Positions 8,042 through 15,281 of a stretch of 38,390 bases of DNA are shown piece by piece. A program made the position numbers and the translations under genes. Origin of the DNA: Clostridium chrysemydis. GTDB taxonomy: Bacteria > Bacillota > Clostridia > Clostridiales > Clostridiaceae. The notes under the pieces are model-generated. The model was not told the origin of the DNA. It saw only the letters and a list, made by a program, of their open reading frames with translations, and did no database searches. Each line of letters begins with the position of its first letter. Positions within the stretch are counted from its first letter, which is position 1. Where the stretch lies: positions 1 to 38,390 of the forward strand of contig NZ_JADEKP010000013.1 of NCBI RefSeq assembly GCF_015234215.1, written 5' to 3'.

Positions 8042-8081
8042 ACAACTCTCTTAAATTACGTCAGTTAAGAGAGTTGTTTTT
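8042..8081. terminator. hairpin after cinA
   Basis: ACAACTCTCTTAA pairs with TTAAGAGAGTTGT around a 10-nt loop just past the cinA stop. The T run is on the plus side; the tail in the cinA direction (GTATATTTGTATAT) is weak. It may be a less efficient terminator for cinA, or serve plus-strand read-through. Confidence 0.65.
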
Positions 8082-8084
8082 TTG

Positions 8085-9323
8085 TTATTTAATCTTTAGT
8101 AATTCTCTTCTTACCATATCTAGAGCTGTCATACAAGCTCTATTTCTAACAGCTTCCCTATTACCTGTAAAGATGTGCCTTTTAGCATATGCTTTCCCAT
8201 TTACATATATACCTATGTAAACTAAACCTACTGGTTTTTCTTCTGTTCCTCCGCCTGGTCCTGCTATACCTGTTGTAGAAATACCAATATCAGAACCGCA
8301 TCTTTTTGCTATTCCTTCTGCCATTTCTATTGCTGTTTCTTCACTTACAGCACCAACCGTATCTAGAGTTTCTTCTCTTACTTTTAAAGTCCTAATCTTT
8401 GCTTCGTTTGAATAAGTTACAGCACCTTCTAAAAACACACTAGAAACTCCAGGATAGTCTATAAGTCTAGCTGCTATAAGTCCTCCAGTACAAGATTCAG
8501 CTGAGCCTATAGTTAATCCTTTTTTAATTAAAGATTTAGCTACAACAAATTGGATAGGGTCTTCTCCCATTCCATAAACATTATCTTTTAAAACCTTTTT
8601 TATTTCTAAAATAACAGGTTTATTTAAATCTTCACATTGTTTTTTAGAACTTCCTTTAGAAGTTACTCTTAATATAACTTCACCTTCTTTTGCATAAGGT
8701 GCAACTGTAGGGTTTTTAGAATTTCTTATTAGATCTTCTAAAAGTTCATCTACCTTACTCTCACCTACTCCAAAAATCCTTATTATATCGGAAACTATAG
8801 TAGTTTCTGTTAGTTTTTCTAAATAAGGCCTAGCTTCATTTAAAAACATAGGTTTCATTTCTTTTGGAGGTCCTGGAAGTATGATTATTGTTTTATTATT
8901 TTTTTTCATTATTGCACCAGGTGCAGTTCCAAAATTATTTTTTAAAATTATAGCTTCCTCTGGAAAATATGCTTGTTTTTCATTGCTTTTTACACATTCT
9001 CTTCCTAATTTTTCAAAATAATCTTTGATTGATTCTAAGCTTTCTTTATGAAGCTTTAAATCTAACCCTAAATACTCTGCTGCAAGTTCTTTAGTTAAAT
9101 CGTCTTTAGTTGGACCTAACCCACCTGTAGTTAAGATTATTTCACTTCTTTTAAATCCCTCTTCAAATGCTTTTAAAATTCTTTCTTTGTTATCTCCAAC
9201 TACTCCTTGATAGTAAACATCAAGTCCTAAATTAGCTAGTTCTTTACTTAAAAACTGAGCATTAGTATTTAATATATCACCGAGTAATAACTCTGTTCCT
9301 ATTGATAGGATTTCACATTTCAT
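8085..9323 (-). CDS. cinA: CinA family protein (competence/damage-inducible; NMN deamidase domain)
   Basis: 412 residues in two parts. The N-terminal MoaB/MogA-like domain has IGTELLLGDILNTN (8-21) and TTGGLGPTKDDLTKE (65-79), the COG1058 ADP-ribose pyrophosphatase half. The C-terminal domain of about 150 residues carries AESCTGGL and STTGIAGPGGG, the signature of the PncC-type nicotinamide mononucleotide amidohydrolase. Together they salvage pyridine nucleotides; the name comes from competence regulation in streptococci. It is full length and intact. GAAGGG precedes the ATG. No recA follows, unlike in streptococci. The histidine phosphatase gene lies 60 nt upstream on the same strand. Confidence 0.96.
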   Translation of the reverse strand: MKCEILSIGTELLLGDILNTNAQFLSKELANLGLDVYYQGVVGDNKERILKAFEEGFKRSEIILTTGGLGPTKDDLTKELAAEYLGLDLKLHKESLESIKDYFEKLGRECVKSNEKQAYFPEEAIILKNNFGTAPGAIMKKNNKTIIILPGPPKEMKPMFLNEARPYLEKLTETTIVSDIIRIFGVGESKVDELLEDLIRNSKNPTVAPYAKEGEVILRVTSKGSSKKQCEDLNKPVILEIKKVLKDNVYGMGEDPIQFVVAKSLIKKGLTIGSAESCTGGLIAARLIDYPGVSSVFLEGAVTYSNEAKIRTLKVREETLDTVGAVSEETAIEMAEGIAKRCGSDIGISTTGIAGPGGGTEEKPVGLVYIGIYVNGKAYAKRHIFTGNREAVRNRACMTALDMVRRELLKIK

Positions 9324-9382
9324 AAATATCCCTTCTCACTTTTTAAAATTTTCTATACTATAATTATATACTAAAAGACTTC

Positions 9383-10012
9383 CTACCATCCAAGCTTTTG
9401 ATTTTTAACTGTAAAATGACTATCATCATTTTTAAATTCAATATTAAAGTTATTATCCTTATCTACTATTATCTTAGTTAGGGTAGCTTGTCCCATAACT
9501 TCTGAGTTTACTTCCTCATCTTTAAAATAATGCATAAGTGCTTTTAATGTTATGCCATGTGCTACAATTAAAACATTTTTCCCTCTATTTTCTTTAATTA
9601 TTTTATCCATAGCATCTTTAACTCTAGTTCTAACACTTCCTAAGTTTTCACCATTAGGCGCAGAAAGGTTAACATCTCCATGCATAATTAAATCTATATT
9701 CCACTCTGGATTTTCTTTCATAACTTCATCAGTCTTTCTGCCTTCATAATCTCCAAAGCACATTTCCATAAGTCCATCTTCTGTTATTACTTCTAATTGT
9801 TTTTCTCCCTTTATTATGTTTGCAGTATGTAATGCTCTTTCTATAGGACTTGAATAAATAACATCTAATTCTATTTCTTTAATTCTTTCTCTTAACTCTT
9901 TTGCCCTATCTATCCCATCTTTTGTTAAAGACGAGTTTCCTCTTCCTTGAAGTCTTTTCTCTATATTCCATTCTGTTTGTCCGTGTCTTGTTAAATAAAT
10001 TGTTGTATTCAC
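9383..10012 (-). CDS. histidine phosphatase family protein (phosphoglycerate mutase-like)
   Basis: 209 residues. Histidine phosphatase signature TRHGQTEWN (8-16) with nucleophile His10; Arg59 in SSPIERALHTA; the acid Glu83 in the MEMCFGDYEG segment; the second histidine His152 in VAHGIT. This is the cofactor-dependent phosphoglycerate mutase / alpha-ribazole phosphatase (CobC-like) group. No cobalamin gene is nearby, so the substrate stays open. Translation probably starts at GTG 10012; GGGAG lies 11 nt upstream, and the ATG inside that region runs straight into a stop. Confidence 0.9.
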   Translation of the reverse strand: MNTTIYLTRHGQTEWNIEKRLQGRGNSSLTKDGIDRAKELRERIKEIELDVIYSSPIERALHTANIIKGEKQLEVITEDGLMEMCFGDYEGRKTDEVMKENPEWNIDLIMHGDVNLSAPNGENLGSVRTRVKDAMDKIIKENRGKNVLIVAHGITLKALMHYFKDEEVNSEVMGQATLTKIIVDKDNNFNIEFKNDDSHFTVKNQKLGW

Positions 10013-10143
10013 TTTAGTCTCATCTCCCTTAAAATTTCTAATTATAATTATAACAAATTTTTTTGTTTAACTAATATTTAAAGTTTAGAAATACTAAAAG
10101 CAAACTTTTGTACTATGCTTTTAATTAAAAGGAGATGTTTAAT

Positions 10144-10482
10144 ATGAAAGTAATTTTACACGTAAATGAAAATGACCATTTTAAAATCGCATTAGGTAAT
10201 ATTAAAAACCTTTTGAATTCAGGAGAAGAAATTCAAATAGAACTTTTAGTTCATAATGATCCTATAAGATTTTTAACTAAAGATTTTTCAAAAGAATCTA
10301 ATTTTATAGAAGCTTTAGAAGATATATCAGAAAAAGGAGTAGTTATATCCGCTTGTAATAATACACTAAATAATTTAAATATAAGAAAAGAAGATCTATT
10401 AGATTTTATAACAGTTGTACCTGCTGGTGTTTTAGAGCTTATTAAAAAGCAAGAAGAAGGATTTGCATACGTAAAACCTTAA
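10144..10482 (+). CDS. DsrE-like family protein
   Basis: 112 residues resembling the DsrE/DsrF-like (YchN) fold: MKVILHVNENDHFKIALGNIKNLL, then EIQIELLVHNDPIRFL, SEKGVVISACNNTLNNLNI and VPAGVLELIKKQEEGFAYVKP. DsrE relatives bind or transfer sulfur through a cysteine. Here one cysteine (in SACNNTL) sits at the usual position, so a persulfide-relay role is plausible but not shown. The start at 10144 is preferred because GGAG directly abuts the ATG at 10135 and is 9 nt before this one. The TauE-type exporter gene follows after 21 nt. Confidence 0.8.
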   Translation: MKVILHVNENDHFKIALGNIKNLLNSGEEIQIELLVHNDPIRFLTKDFSKESNFIEALEDISEKGVVISACNNTLNNLNIRKEDLLDFITVVPAGVLELIKKQEEGFAYVKP

Positions 10483-10503
10483 GAAAATCAGAGAGGTGAA
10501 ATT

Positions 10504-11274
10504 ATGATTATTATTTGCTTTTTAATAGCAATAATCGCAACAACTATAGGAGCCTCATCTGGAATAGGTGGAGGGGTTATAATAAAACCTGTTTTAGAAT
10601 CATTTAATATGTTTGATTTAAAAACTGTAACTTTATTATCCTCAATAACAATATTTTCTATGGCAGTTGTTTCTCTTATAAAACAAATTAAAATGAAAGA
10701 TCCTATTAATTTTAAAACAACTGTAACTATAGCTTTAGGGTCTACGTTAGGCGGAGTCATTGGTGAAAAACTTTTAAAATTTATGCTATCTTTATCTAGT
10801 AATTCTAAAGTAGTCGCAGTGCTTCAAAGTCTTATGCTTATTTTTTTACTAGCTGTAGTTTACGTATATATAAACCATAAAGATAGATTAAAAGAGTTTA
10901 AAGTTAAATCCTTAGTATTGATTTTTGTAGTTGGTTTAATTTTAGGCGCATTAGCTTCCTTCCTAGGAATAGGTGGTGGCCCTATAAACGTAGCTATATT
11001 TTCATTACTATTTAGTATGAATACTAAAGATGCTGCTAGAAACTCAATTATTTTAATATTTTTCTCACAGGGCGCTAAAATCTTATCTATAGCTTTAACT
11101 ACAGGATTTTCTAGCTATAATTTAAAGGTTATGCCTTATATGATAGTAGGTGGAGTTTTAGGAGGATTCTTAGGATATAAACTTAATAAATCAGTATCAG
11201 ATAAATTTATAACTCGACTTTTCAACGTTGTTTTAATATTTATAATATTTGTAAATATCTATAATTTAATATGA
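10504..11274 (+). CDS. TSUP family transporter (TauE/SafE sulfite exporter-like)
   Basis: 256 residues with about eight hydrophobic segments in two related halves. Each half has the glycine-rich signature of the family: SSGIGGGVIIKP (about 19-30) and SFLGIGGGPINV in the second half. TSUP proteins export or import small sulfur-containing or organic anions (sulfite, sulfoacetate, thiosulfate); the ligand cannot be read here. GAGAGGTG precedes the ATG. The DsrE-like gene lies just upstream in the same operon, which favours a sulfur anion. Confidence 0.88.
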   Translation: MIIICFLIAIIATTIGASSGIGGGVIIKPVLESFNMFDLKTVTLLSSITIFSMAVVSLIKQIKMKDPINFKTTVTIALGSTLGGVIGEKLLKFMLSLSSNSKVVAVLQSLMLIFLLAVVYVYINHKDRLKEFKVKSLVLIFVVGLILGALASFLGIGGGPINVAIFSLLFSMNTKDAARNSIILIFFSQGAKILSIALTTGFSSYNLKVMPYMIVGGVLGGFLGYKLNKSVSDKFITRLFNVVLIFIIFVNIYNLI

Positions 11275-11283
11275 CACTAGCTT

Positions 11284-11299
11284 TGGCATAACATTTGCT
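11284..11299 (+). promoter_or_regulatory. sigma-54 (-24/-12) promoter-like element
   Basis: TTGGCATAACATTTGCT has GG (11285-11286) and GC (11297-11298) separated by exactly 10 nt and fits TGGCA-N7-TTGCT, the RpoN consensus. It lies 27 nt before the LUD gene start, a position suitable for a promoter. No enhancer-binding protein gene is in the window and the match could be fortuitous. Confidence 0.45.
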
Positions 11300-11325
11300 A
11301 TTTTATTTAAATAGAGGTGATTATT

Positions 11326-11964
11326 ATGGATAAAATTATAAAGTGGAAAATGGAATGCGATGCAAAAGAAATTGTGGATATATTAAACTCTAAATATTAT
11401 AACGCTAAATACTGTAAAGATTTAGAAGAGGCTAGGTCTACTATTTTAAATATCATTCCTAAAGGCTCATCTATAGCCCTTGGGGGTTCTGTAACTTTAA
11501 ATAGTTTAAATTTATTAGAAACCTTTAGAAGTGATGATTATAAATTATTTGATAGATACAAAGATGTACCTTTTTCTGAGACGGTTGAAATTATGAGAAA
11601 ATCTCTTCTTGCAGACTTTTTAGTTACAAGTACTAATGCTGTAACTAAAAATGGAGAGCTAGTAAATATGGACTCTACAGGAAATAGAGCAGCTCAAATG
11701 TTATTTGGTCCTAAGAAGGTAATAGGCGTAATAGGCGTAAATAAAATAGTTTCAGATTTAGATTCTGCATATAAAAGAATTGAAAAGGTTGCTATTTTAA
11801 ACTCAAAGAGAATAAACCACAAAACTCCTTGCGCTTCATCTGGAAGTTGCTCAAACTGTGATGTAAAAGATAGAATTTGTAACTTTGTATCTATTGTAAA
11901 TAACGGTAGAAAATTTGAAGATAGGTTTACTATACTAGTAGTTCCCGAAAATTTAGGCTATTAA
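11326..11964 (+). CDS. LUD-domain protein (LutC/YkgG-like lactate utilization family)
   Basis: 212 residues. Matches the LUD (DUF162) family, whose best-known members LutB/LutC take part in L-lactate oxidation. Seen here: GGSVTLNSLNLLE, DFLVTSTNAVTKNGELVNMDSTGNR (a nucleotide-loop-like region), VIGVIGVNKIV, and a cysteine cluster TPCASSGSCSNCDVKDRIC near the C-terminus that could bind an Fe-S cluster. No lutA or lutB lies nearby, so this is an orphan single-domain form common in clostridia and its substrate is uncertain. ATG 11326 (after AGAGGTG) is better than GTG 11317, which overlaps the binding site. Confidence 0.85.
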   Translation: MDKIIKWKMECDAKEIVDILNSKYYNAKYCKDLEEARSTILNIIPKGSSIALGGSVTLNSLNLLETFRSDDYKLFDRYKDVPFSETVEIMRKSLLADFLVTSTNAVTKNGELVNMDSTGNRAAQMLFGPKKVIGVIGVNKIVSDLDSAYKRIEKVAILNSKRINHKTPCASSGSCSNCDVKDRICNFVSIVNNGRKFEDRFTILVVPENLGY

Positions 11965-11993
11965 ATTAAATAAGTGGCTTTGCCACAATAGTT

Positions 11994-12030
11994 AAAAAGG
12001 TGTTATTAAATTATTTAATAACACCTTCTA
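11994..12030. terminator. terminator after the LUD gene
   Basis: AAGGTGTTATTAAA and TTTAATAACACCTT are paired with A and T runs outside. A smaller GTGGC/GCCAC hairpin sits just before it. Confidence 0.88.
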
Positions 12031-12040
12031 TTTTAAGTAA

Positions 12041-12610
12041 TTGAATTCCCTATAAATATAAGTTAAATTTTAAAAATCACTAAATTTAAACGGGACGATT
12101 AGTATTGATTTTCTGTTTAAATTAACTCTTATATATTTATAGTTTTGGTCCCCCGATCAAAACTTTGATAAATTAAAATAAAATTTCACTCTCAAATCTT
12201 ATTTTAAAACTCATACATTAAATATATAAATAATTTAGACTAATTTTGCTTAAATCTATAAAAGTGATTTTGCTATTAGATATATAATAAATTAATTTAC
12301 CCCATTAATTCCTTCTAATATCAGTTTAAGATTAATTAATGATACCTTTAAATTTCCGTATCTTTTAAATATCATTTCCCCTAATTTATCCGTATTAACT
12401 TAATTTATAGTTATTAAGCACAAATAGTCATATTGTTCTACTCATTTCTTAATTTGACTTCTAATTACTCTTATTATTTTATCTTTAGTAAAATTTCAAT
12501 GTGATACCTAAGCGTCCTATCCTATTCTCGTAATTTTTTCTTAATAATTTAACCACTTTTTAACATAAACCTATATCTTTTGAAATTATTTACGCTTTGT
12601 TCTTATTTTT
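12041..12610 (+). ncRNA. candidate structured RNA in a gene-free region
   Basis: There is no ORF of useful length here, yet inverted repeats are nested. CTATAAATATA (12050-12060) pairs with 12132-12142 and encloses AATTTAAAC (12083-12091) paired with 12115-12123. TTTTGGTC/GATCAAAA closes a CCCC loop (12143-12162). TATTAGA/TCTAATA (12274/12314) encloses AATTAAT/ATTAATT with a TTACCCC loop. CTTAAT/ATTAAG is at 12399-12418. The loop GGGAC (12092-12096) could pair with GTCCC (12148-12152). The G-U pair in the 12143 hairpin becomes A-C on the minus strand, which favours plus-strand transcription. Both ends are bounded by terminators. I see no clear promoter and do not recognise a family. Confidence 0.3.
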
Positions 12611-12641
12611 TAAAAATACTTTCATTTTATGGATGAAGTAT
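12611..12641. terminator. terminator of the Ntn hydrolase gene
   Basis: AAATACTTTCAT pairs with ATGAAGTATTT with one bulge. On the minus strand TTTTT follows. It overlaps the end of the gene and could also stop plus-strand transcription from the gene-free region. Confidence 0.7.
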
Positions 12642-13292
12642 TTTATGTTTTATAAATTTTGCATAGTCTTTAGTTATAACTAATTGATCTATTGCCCCGC
12701 CACAAGTTGCAAGTCCTTTACTAAACCTTTGAGTTTTTATAGTTAAATCAACCATAAACTCTGCAAAATCTATGCCATCTTTTAATTGCATAAACTGCCA
12801 GTCTATATTCATTCCTTTATTATAAGTCATAAGCCCCATTAATATATCTGTTTCTCCATCAAAAGAAGCTCCTGCAACTATATTATTTTCTTTATTTAAA
12901 TTTGGTCTTATTATTTCTAAATCACTAGTTATGCTGTATACATATTGCAGATCATTATGGTATCCACAAAGATGATAAATTACTCCTTTGCCGTGTTTTT
13001 CTTTAGTGTAATCCCTTAATTTATAAGTTATATCTGTTATATTATCCTCTTCTTTAACAAGGTCTATTTCAAAGCTTCTAATAAAATCTCCTACAGATTT
13101 CCCTCCGATTCTAGCATCACCACAACAAGAAACACCTATAGTTCCATCCTTTATAAGAAATAACTTTTGTGAATTATCACTTAAAGTTCTTCTATCTTTA
13201 GTTCCATCCTCATGTGTAGTAAGTCCTGTTAATCTGCTATCTGCTGCCATAGCTATTCCCTCTGGTAAAAATACCGTTGCAATTATTGACAA
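12627..13292 (-). CDS. proteasome-like Ntn hydrolase (HslV/Anbu-type fold)
   Basis: 221 residues. The N-terminus aligns without gaps to proteasome beta subunits. After removal of the initiator Met the chain begins SIIATVFLPEGIAMAADSR, where Ser falls on Thr1, Asp on Asp17 and Arg on Arg19. A lysine in the SQKLFLI strand would play Lys33 after a nine-residue insertion, and GVSCCGDARIGG follows. The fold predicts an amide-bond hydrolase, possibly an oligomeric protease, with serine instead of threonine as nucleophile. It begins with TTG after GGAGAGG. No ATPase partner (ClpX, HslU) or peptide substrate is nearby; single gene. Family assignment is by motif register only. Confidence 0.65.
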   Translation of the reverse strand: MSIIATVFLPEGIAMAADSRLTGLTTHEDGTKDRRTLSDNSQKLFLIKDGTIGVSCCGDARIGGKSVGDFIRSFEIDLVKEEDNITDITYKLRDYTKEKHGKGVIYHLCGYHNDLQYVYSITSDLEIIRPNLNKENNIVAGASFDGETDILMGLMTYNKGMNIDWQFMQLKDGIDFAEFMVDLTIKTQRFSKGLATCGGAIDQLVITKDYAKFIKHKILHP

Positions 13293-13317
13293 ATCTATCC
13301 TCTCCTTTTCTAATCTC

Positions 13318-13346
13318 TTGACATTGAACCATTATATCCTTAAACT
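13318..13346 (+). promoter_or_regulatory. promoter for the DUF1622 gene
   Basis: TTGACA (13318-13323), 17-nt spacer, TAAACT (13341-13346), about 38 nt before the TTG start. A TATAAT on the opposite strand in the same stretch (GGATATAATGG) probably serves the divergent Ntn hydrolase gene. Confidence 0.55.
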
Positions 13347-13383
13347 GTATATAAATTACACTAAGATAAAGGACTGATTTCAT

Positions 13384-13728
13384 TTGGATATTAATTATAT
13401 TTTAGAAGAAATAATAAGGTTTATAAACATAATATCTATATTAATTTTATTAATAGGTGTAATTTTTTCATTAATTTCTTTTATAAAGTCTGAATTACGT
13501 AAAAGTCCAACTGATGAAAAAATTAAATCTATTATCTTTATTAAAAACTATTTAGGTTCTTATATATTACTTAGCTTAGAAGTCTTAATCTGTGCAGATA
13601 TAATAGAAACTATTATAAATCCTAGTTTTAAAGATATATTACTTTTAGCATCTATAGTATTAATTAGAACTATTATCTCTTATTTCTTAAACAAAGAAAT
13701 AGAAGCATCAAAAAAAGAAGAACCTTAA
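13384..13728 (+). CDS. DUF1622 family membrane protein
   Basis: 114 residues. Three hydrophobic segments (about 12-34, 55-75 and 80-102), a conserved-looking acidic residue in the second (SLEVLICADIIETI), and FLNKEIE near the end, a pattern typical of DUF1622 proteins, which have no assigned function. The start is TTG, 12 nt after AAAGGA; no in-frame ATG gives a comparable site. Single gene between its own promoter and a bidirectional terminator, convergent with fetB. Confidence 0.75.
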   Translation: MDINYILEEIIRFINIISILILLIGVIFSLISFIKSELRKSPTDEKIKSIIFIKNYLGSYILLSLEVLICADIIETIINPSFKDILLLASIVLIRTIISYFLNKEIEASKKEEP

Positions 13729-13746
13729 AAACGGTTCTTCTTTTTT
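13711..13746. terminator. bidirectional terminator, DUF1622 / fetB
   Basis: AAAGAAGAACC and GGTTCTTCTTT are paired around an 8-nt A-rich loop, flanked by A and T runs, between convergent genes. Confidence 0.92.
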
Positions 13747-14497
13747 ATTCTATATCTTTTATTTGTAACCTATCATTATAAAAGTTTTTATAAGACATAT
13801 AAATTGCAATAATAGTTGAAAGTGACGTTGATGCTAATATCATAAATGTAACCATTATTTGAAACCTTACTGCAATTATAGGTGAAGTTCCCCCTAAAAT
13901 TAAACCTGTCATCATTCCTGGAAGTGATACTATTCCTAAAGTCTTCGCTGAATCTATAGAAGGTGCTATAGCAAGTTTTATGCTTTTATTTATTATATCT
14001 TTTGATGCTAACTTTATATCAGCCCCTAAAGACAATTTAGTCTCAACTTGTATTCTATTTTCTTTAAATCCAGATTTTAAATTCATATATGCAAGTCCTA
14101 TAGCTATCATAGAATTACTAACTATCATTCCTCCAACTGGTATCATATCTTTTGGAGTATTTTCTATAGCATGTACTAAAACTAAAGTCCCAAGAGTTAT
14201 AACCGTTCCAACAGTAAGTGATATAAAAGATATTAAAACTATATTATCAATACCTTTACCTCTTTTTTTAGTGTTAAAGGCTGCATTTACTATCATAATT
14301 AAAACTATTATTAAAGTTGCAATAGTATTTTTTATATTAAAAATATATTCTAATAAATATCCAACTATCAAAAGTTGAACTATTGCACGAATTACGCTAT
14401 AAATTATATCTTTTTCTATATTTAACTTTTGTTTATAAGATACAATTAAAGGAACAACTAAAAGAATAGCTGTTAATATAAGTGAATTTATACTCAT
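13745..14497 (-). CDS. fetB: ABC transporter permease, FetB/YbbM (UPF0014) family
   Basis: 250 residues, about seven hydrophobic helices. Diagnostic stretches are VPVGGMIVSNSMIAIGLAYMN-like (centred near 120) and SLPGMMTGLILGGTSPIIAVRFQ-like (near 195). The family partner FetA is encoded directly upstream. In E. coli FetAB exports iron and protects against peroxide stress; other members have been linked to heavy-metal resistance. The ATG immediately follows the fetA stop and its GGAGGAG lies inside fetA, so the two are translationally coupled. Substrate by analogy only. Confidence 0.9.
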   Translation of the reverse strand: MSINSLILTAILLVVPLIVSYKQKLNIEKDIIYSVIRAIVQLLIVGYLLEYIFNIKNTIATLIIVLIMIVNAAFNTKKRGKGIDNIVLISFISLTVGTVITLGTLVLVHAIENTPKDMIPVGGMIVSNSMIAIGLAYMNLKSGFKENRIQVETKLSLGADIKLASKDIINKSIKLAIAPSIDSAKTLGIVSLPGMMTGLILGGTSPIIAVRFQIMVTFMILASTSLSTIIAIYMSYKNFYNDRLQIKDIE

Positions 14498-15148
14498 TTA
14501 AAACTCCTCCAAATCTTTTATAGTTCCAGAATCTATAGTAATTCTCTTATTAAAAATTCTTTTGCTTTGCTCTAAATTATGAGTTACCCAAACTATAGTC
14601 ATTCCTTCATCGTTTAACTCTTTTATGTACTTTTCTATAATTTCTGTATTTTCTTTATCTAATGCTGATGTTGCTTCATCTAATAAAAGAACTTCTGGTT
14701 TAAATAAAAGCCCTCTTCCTAAAGCTATTCTTTGCTTTTCACCACCAGATAAATCATTAATATTTTTATCTAAAATACTATCATTTAAATTTACCTTTTT
14801 TATCATTTGTTTTACCCTATCTAAATCAAAGGTTTCATTTGCTATCTCAAAGGGAAGTTTAAAATTATCTATAACCTTTTCTCCAAACAAACATGGAAGC
14901 TGAACTAAATATCTTATATCTTTTCTAAGTTCTAAAGGACTATAACTTTTATAATCTTTTCCTTTAAATAATATCTCTCCTGATTCTATAGGAATTAAAT
15001 CTGAAAGTAATTTTAAAAATGTACTCTTACCACTCCCTGAAGATCCTATAATAGATAAACAATCCCCCTTATTTATAAAAAGAGATATTCCTTTTATTAT
15101 TTCATCATTTTTTGATCCATACCTTAAATCCTTAACTTCTATTATCAT
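14498..15148 (-). CDS. fetA: ABC transporter ATP-binding protein, FetA/YbbL type
   Basis: 216 residues with all ABC motifs: Walker A GSSGSGKST (about 36-44), a Q-loop in RYLVQLPCLFG, signature LSGGEKQR, Walker B VLLLDEATSALD, and the switch histidine in VWVTHNLEQ. It energises the FetB permease encoded right after it, and the pair probably exports iron. No metal-responsive operator is obvious upstream. Confidence 0.9.
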   Translation of the reverse strand: MIIEVKDLRYGSKNDEIIKGISLFINKGDCLSIIGSSGSGKSTFLKLLSDLIPIESGEILFKGKDYKSYSPLELRKDIRYLVQLPCLFGEKVIDNFKLPFEIANETFDLDRVKQMIKKVNLNDSILDKNINDLSGGEKQRIALGRGLLFKPEVLLLDEATSALDKENTEIIEKYIKELNDEGMTIVWVTHNLEQSKRIFNKRITIDSGTIKDLEEF

Positions 15149-15232
15149 TTACTTAACGCCCTTTCTTATATTTTTAAAGTTTCTATACCCCTATTTGATA
15201 ATAATACTTTAAATTTATATTTTCAAACAAAT

Positions 15233-15267
15233 AAAAGCGATATCAGATTTACTGATATCGCTTTTTT
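15233..15267. terminator. terminator of the ROK glucokinase gene
   Basis: AAAGCGATATCAG and CTGATATCGCTTT around a 5-nt loop, with T-rich tails on both sides. Confidence 0.88.
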
Positions 15268-15281
15268 GTATTAATTAAAAT

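Noticed and set aside
12292-12375. 27-codon minus-strand ORF (begins MIFKRYGNLK) inside the gene-free region, with AGGGG just before the ATG.
   Set aside because: The binding site is only 2 nt from the ATG, the ORF overlaps the inverted repeats, and no terminator or promoter goes with it. It could be a gene remnant; evidence is too thin to call.
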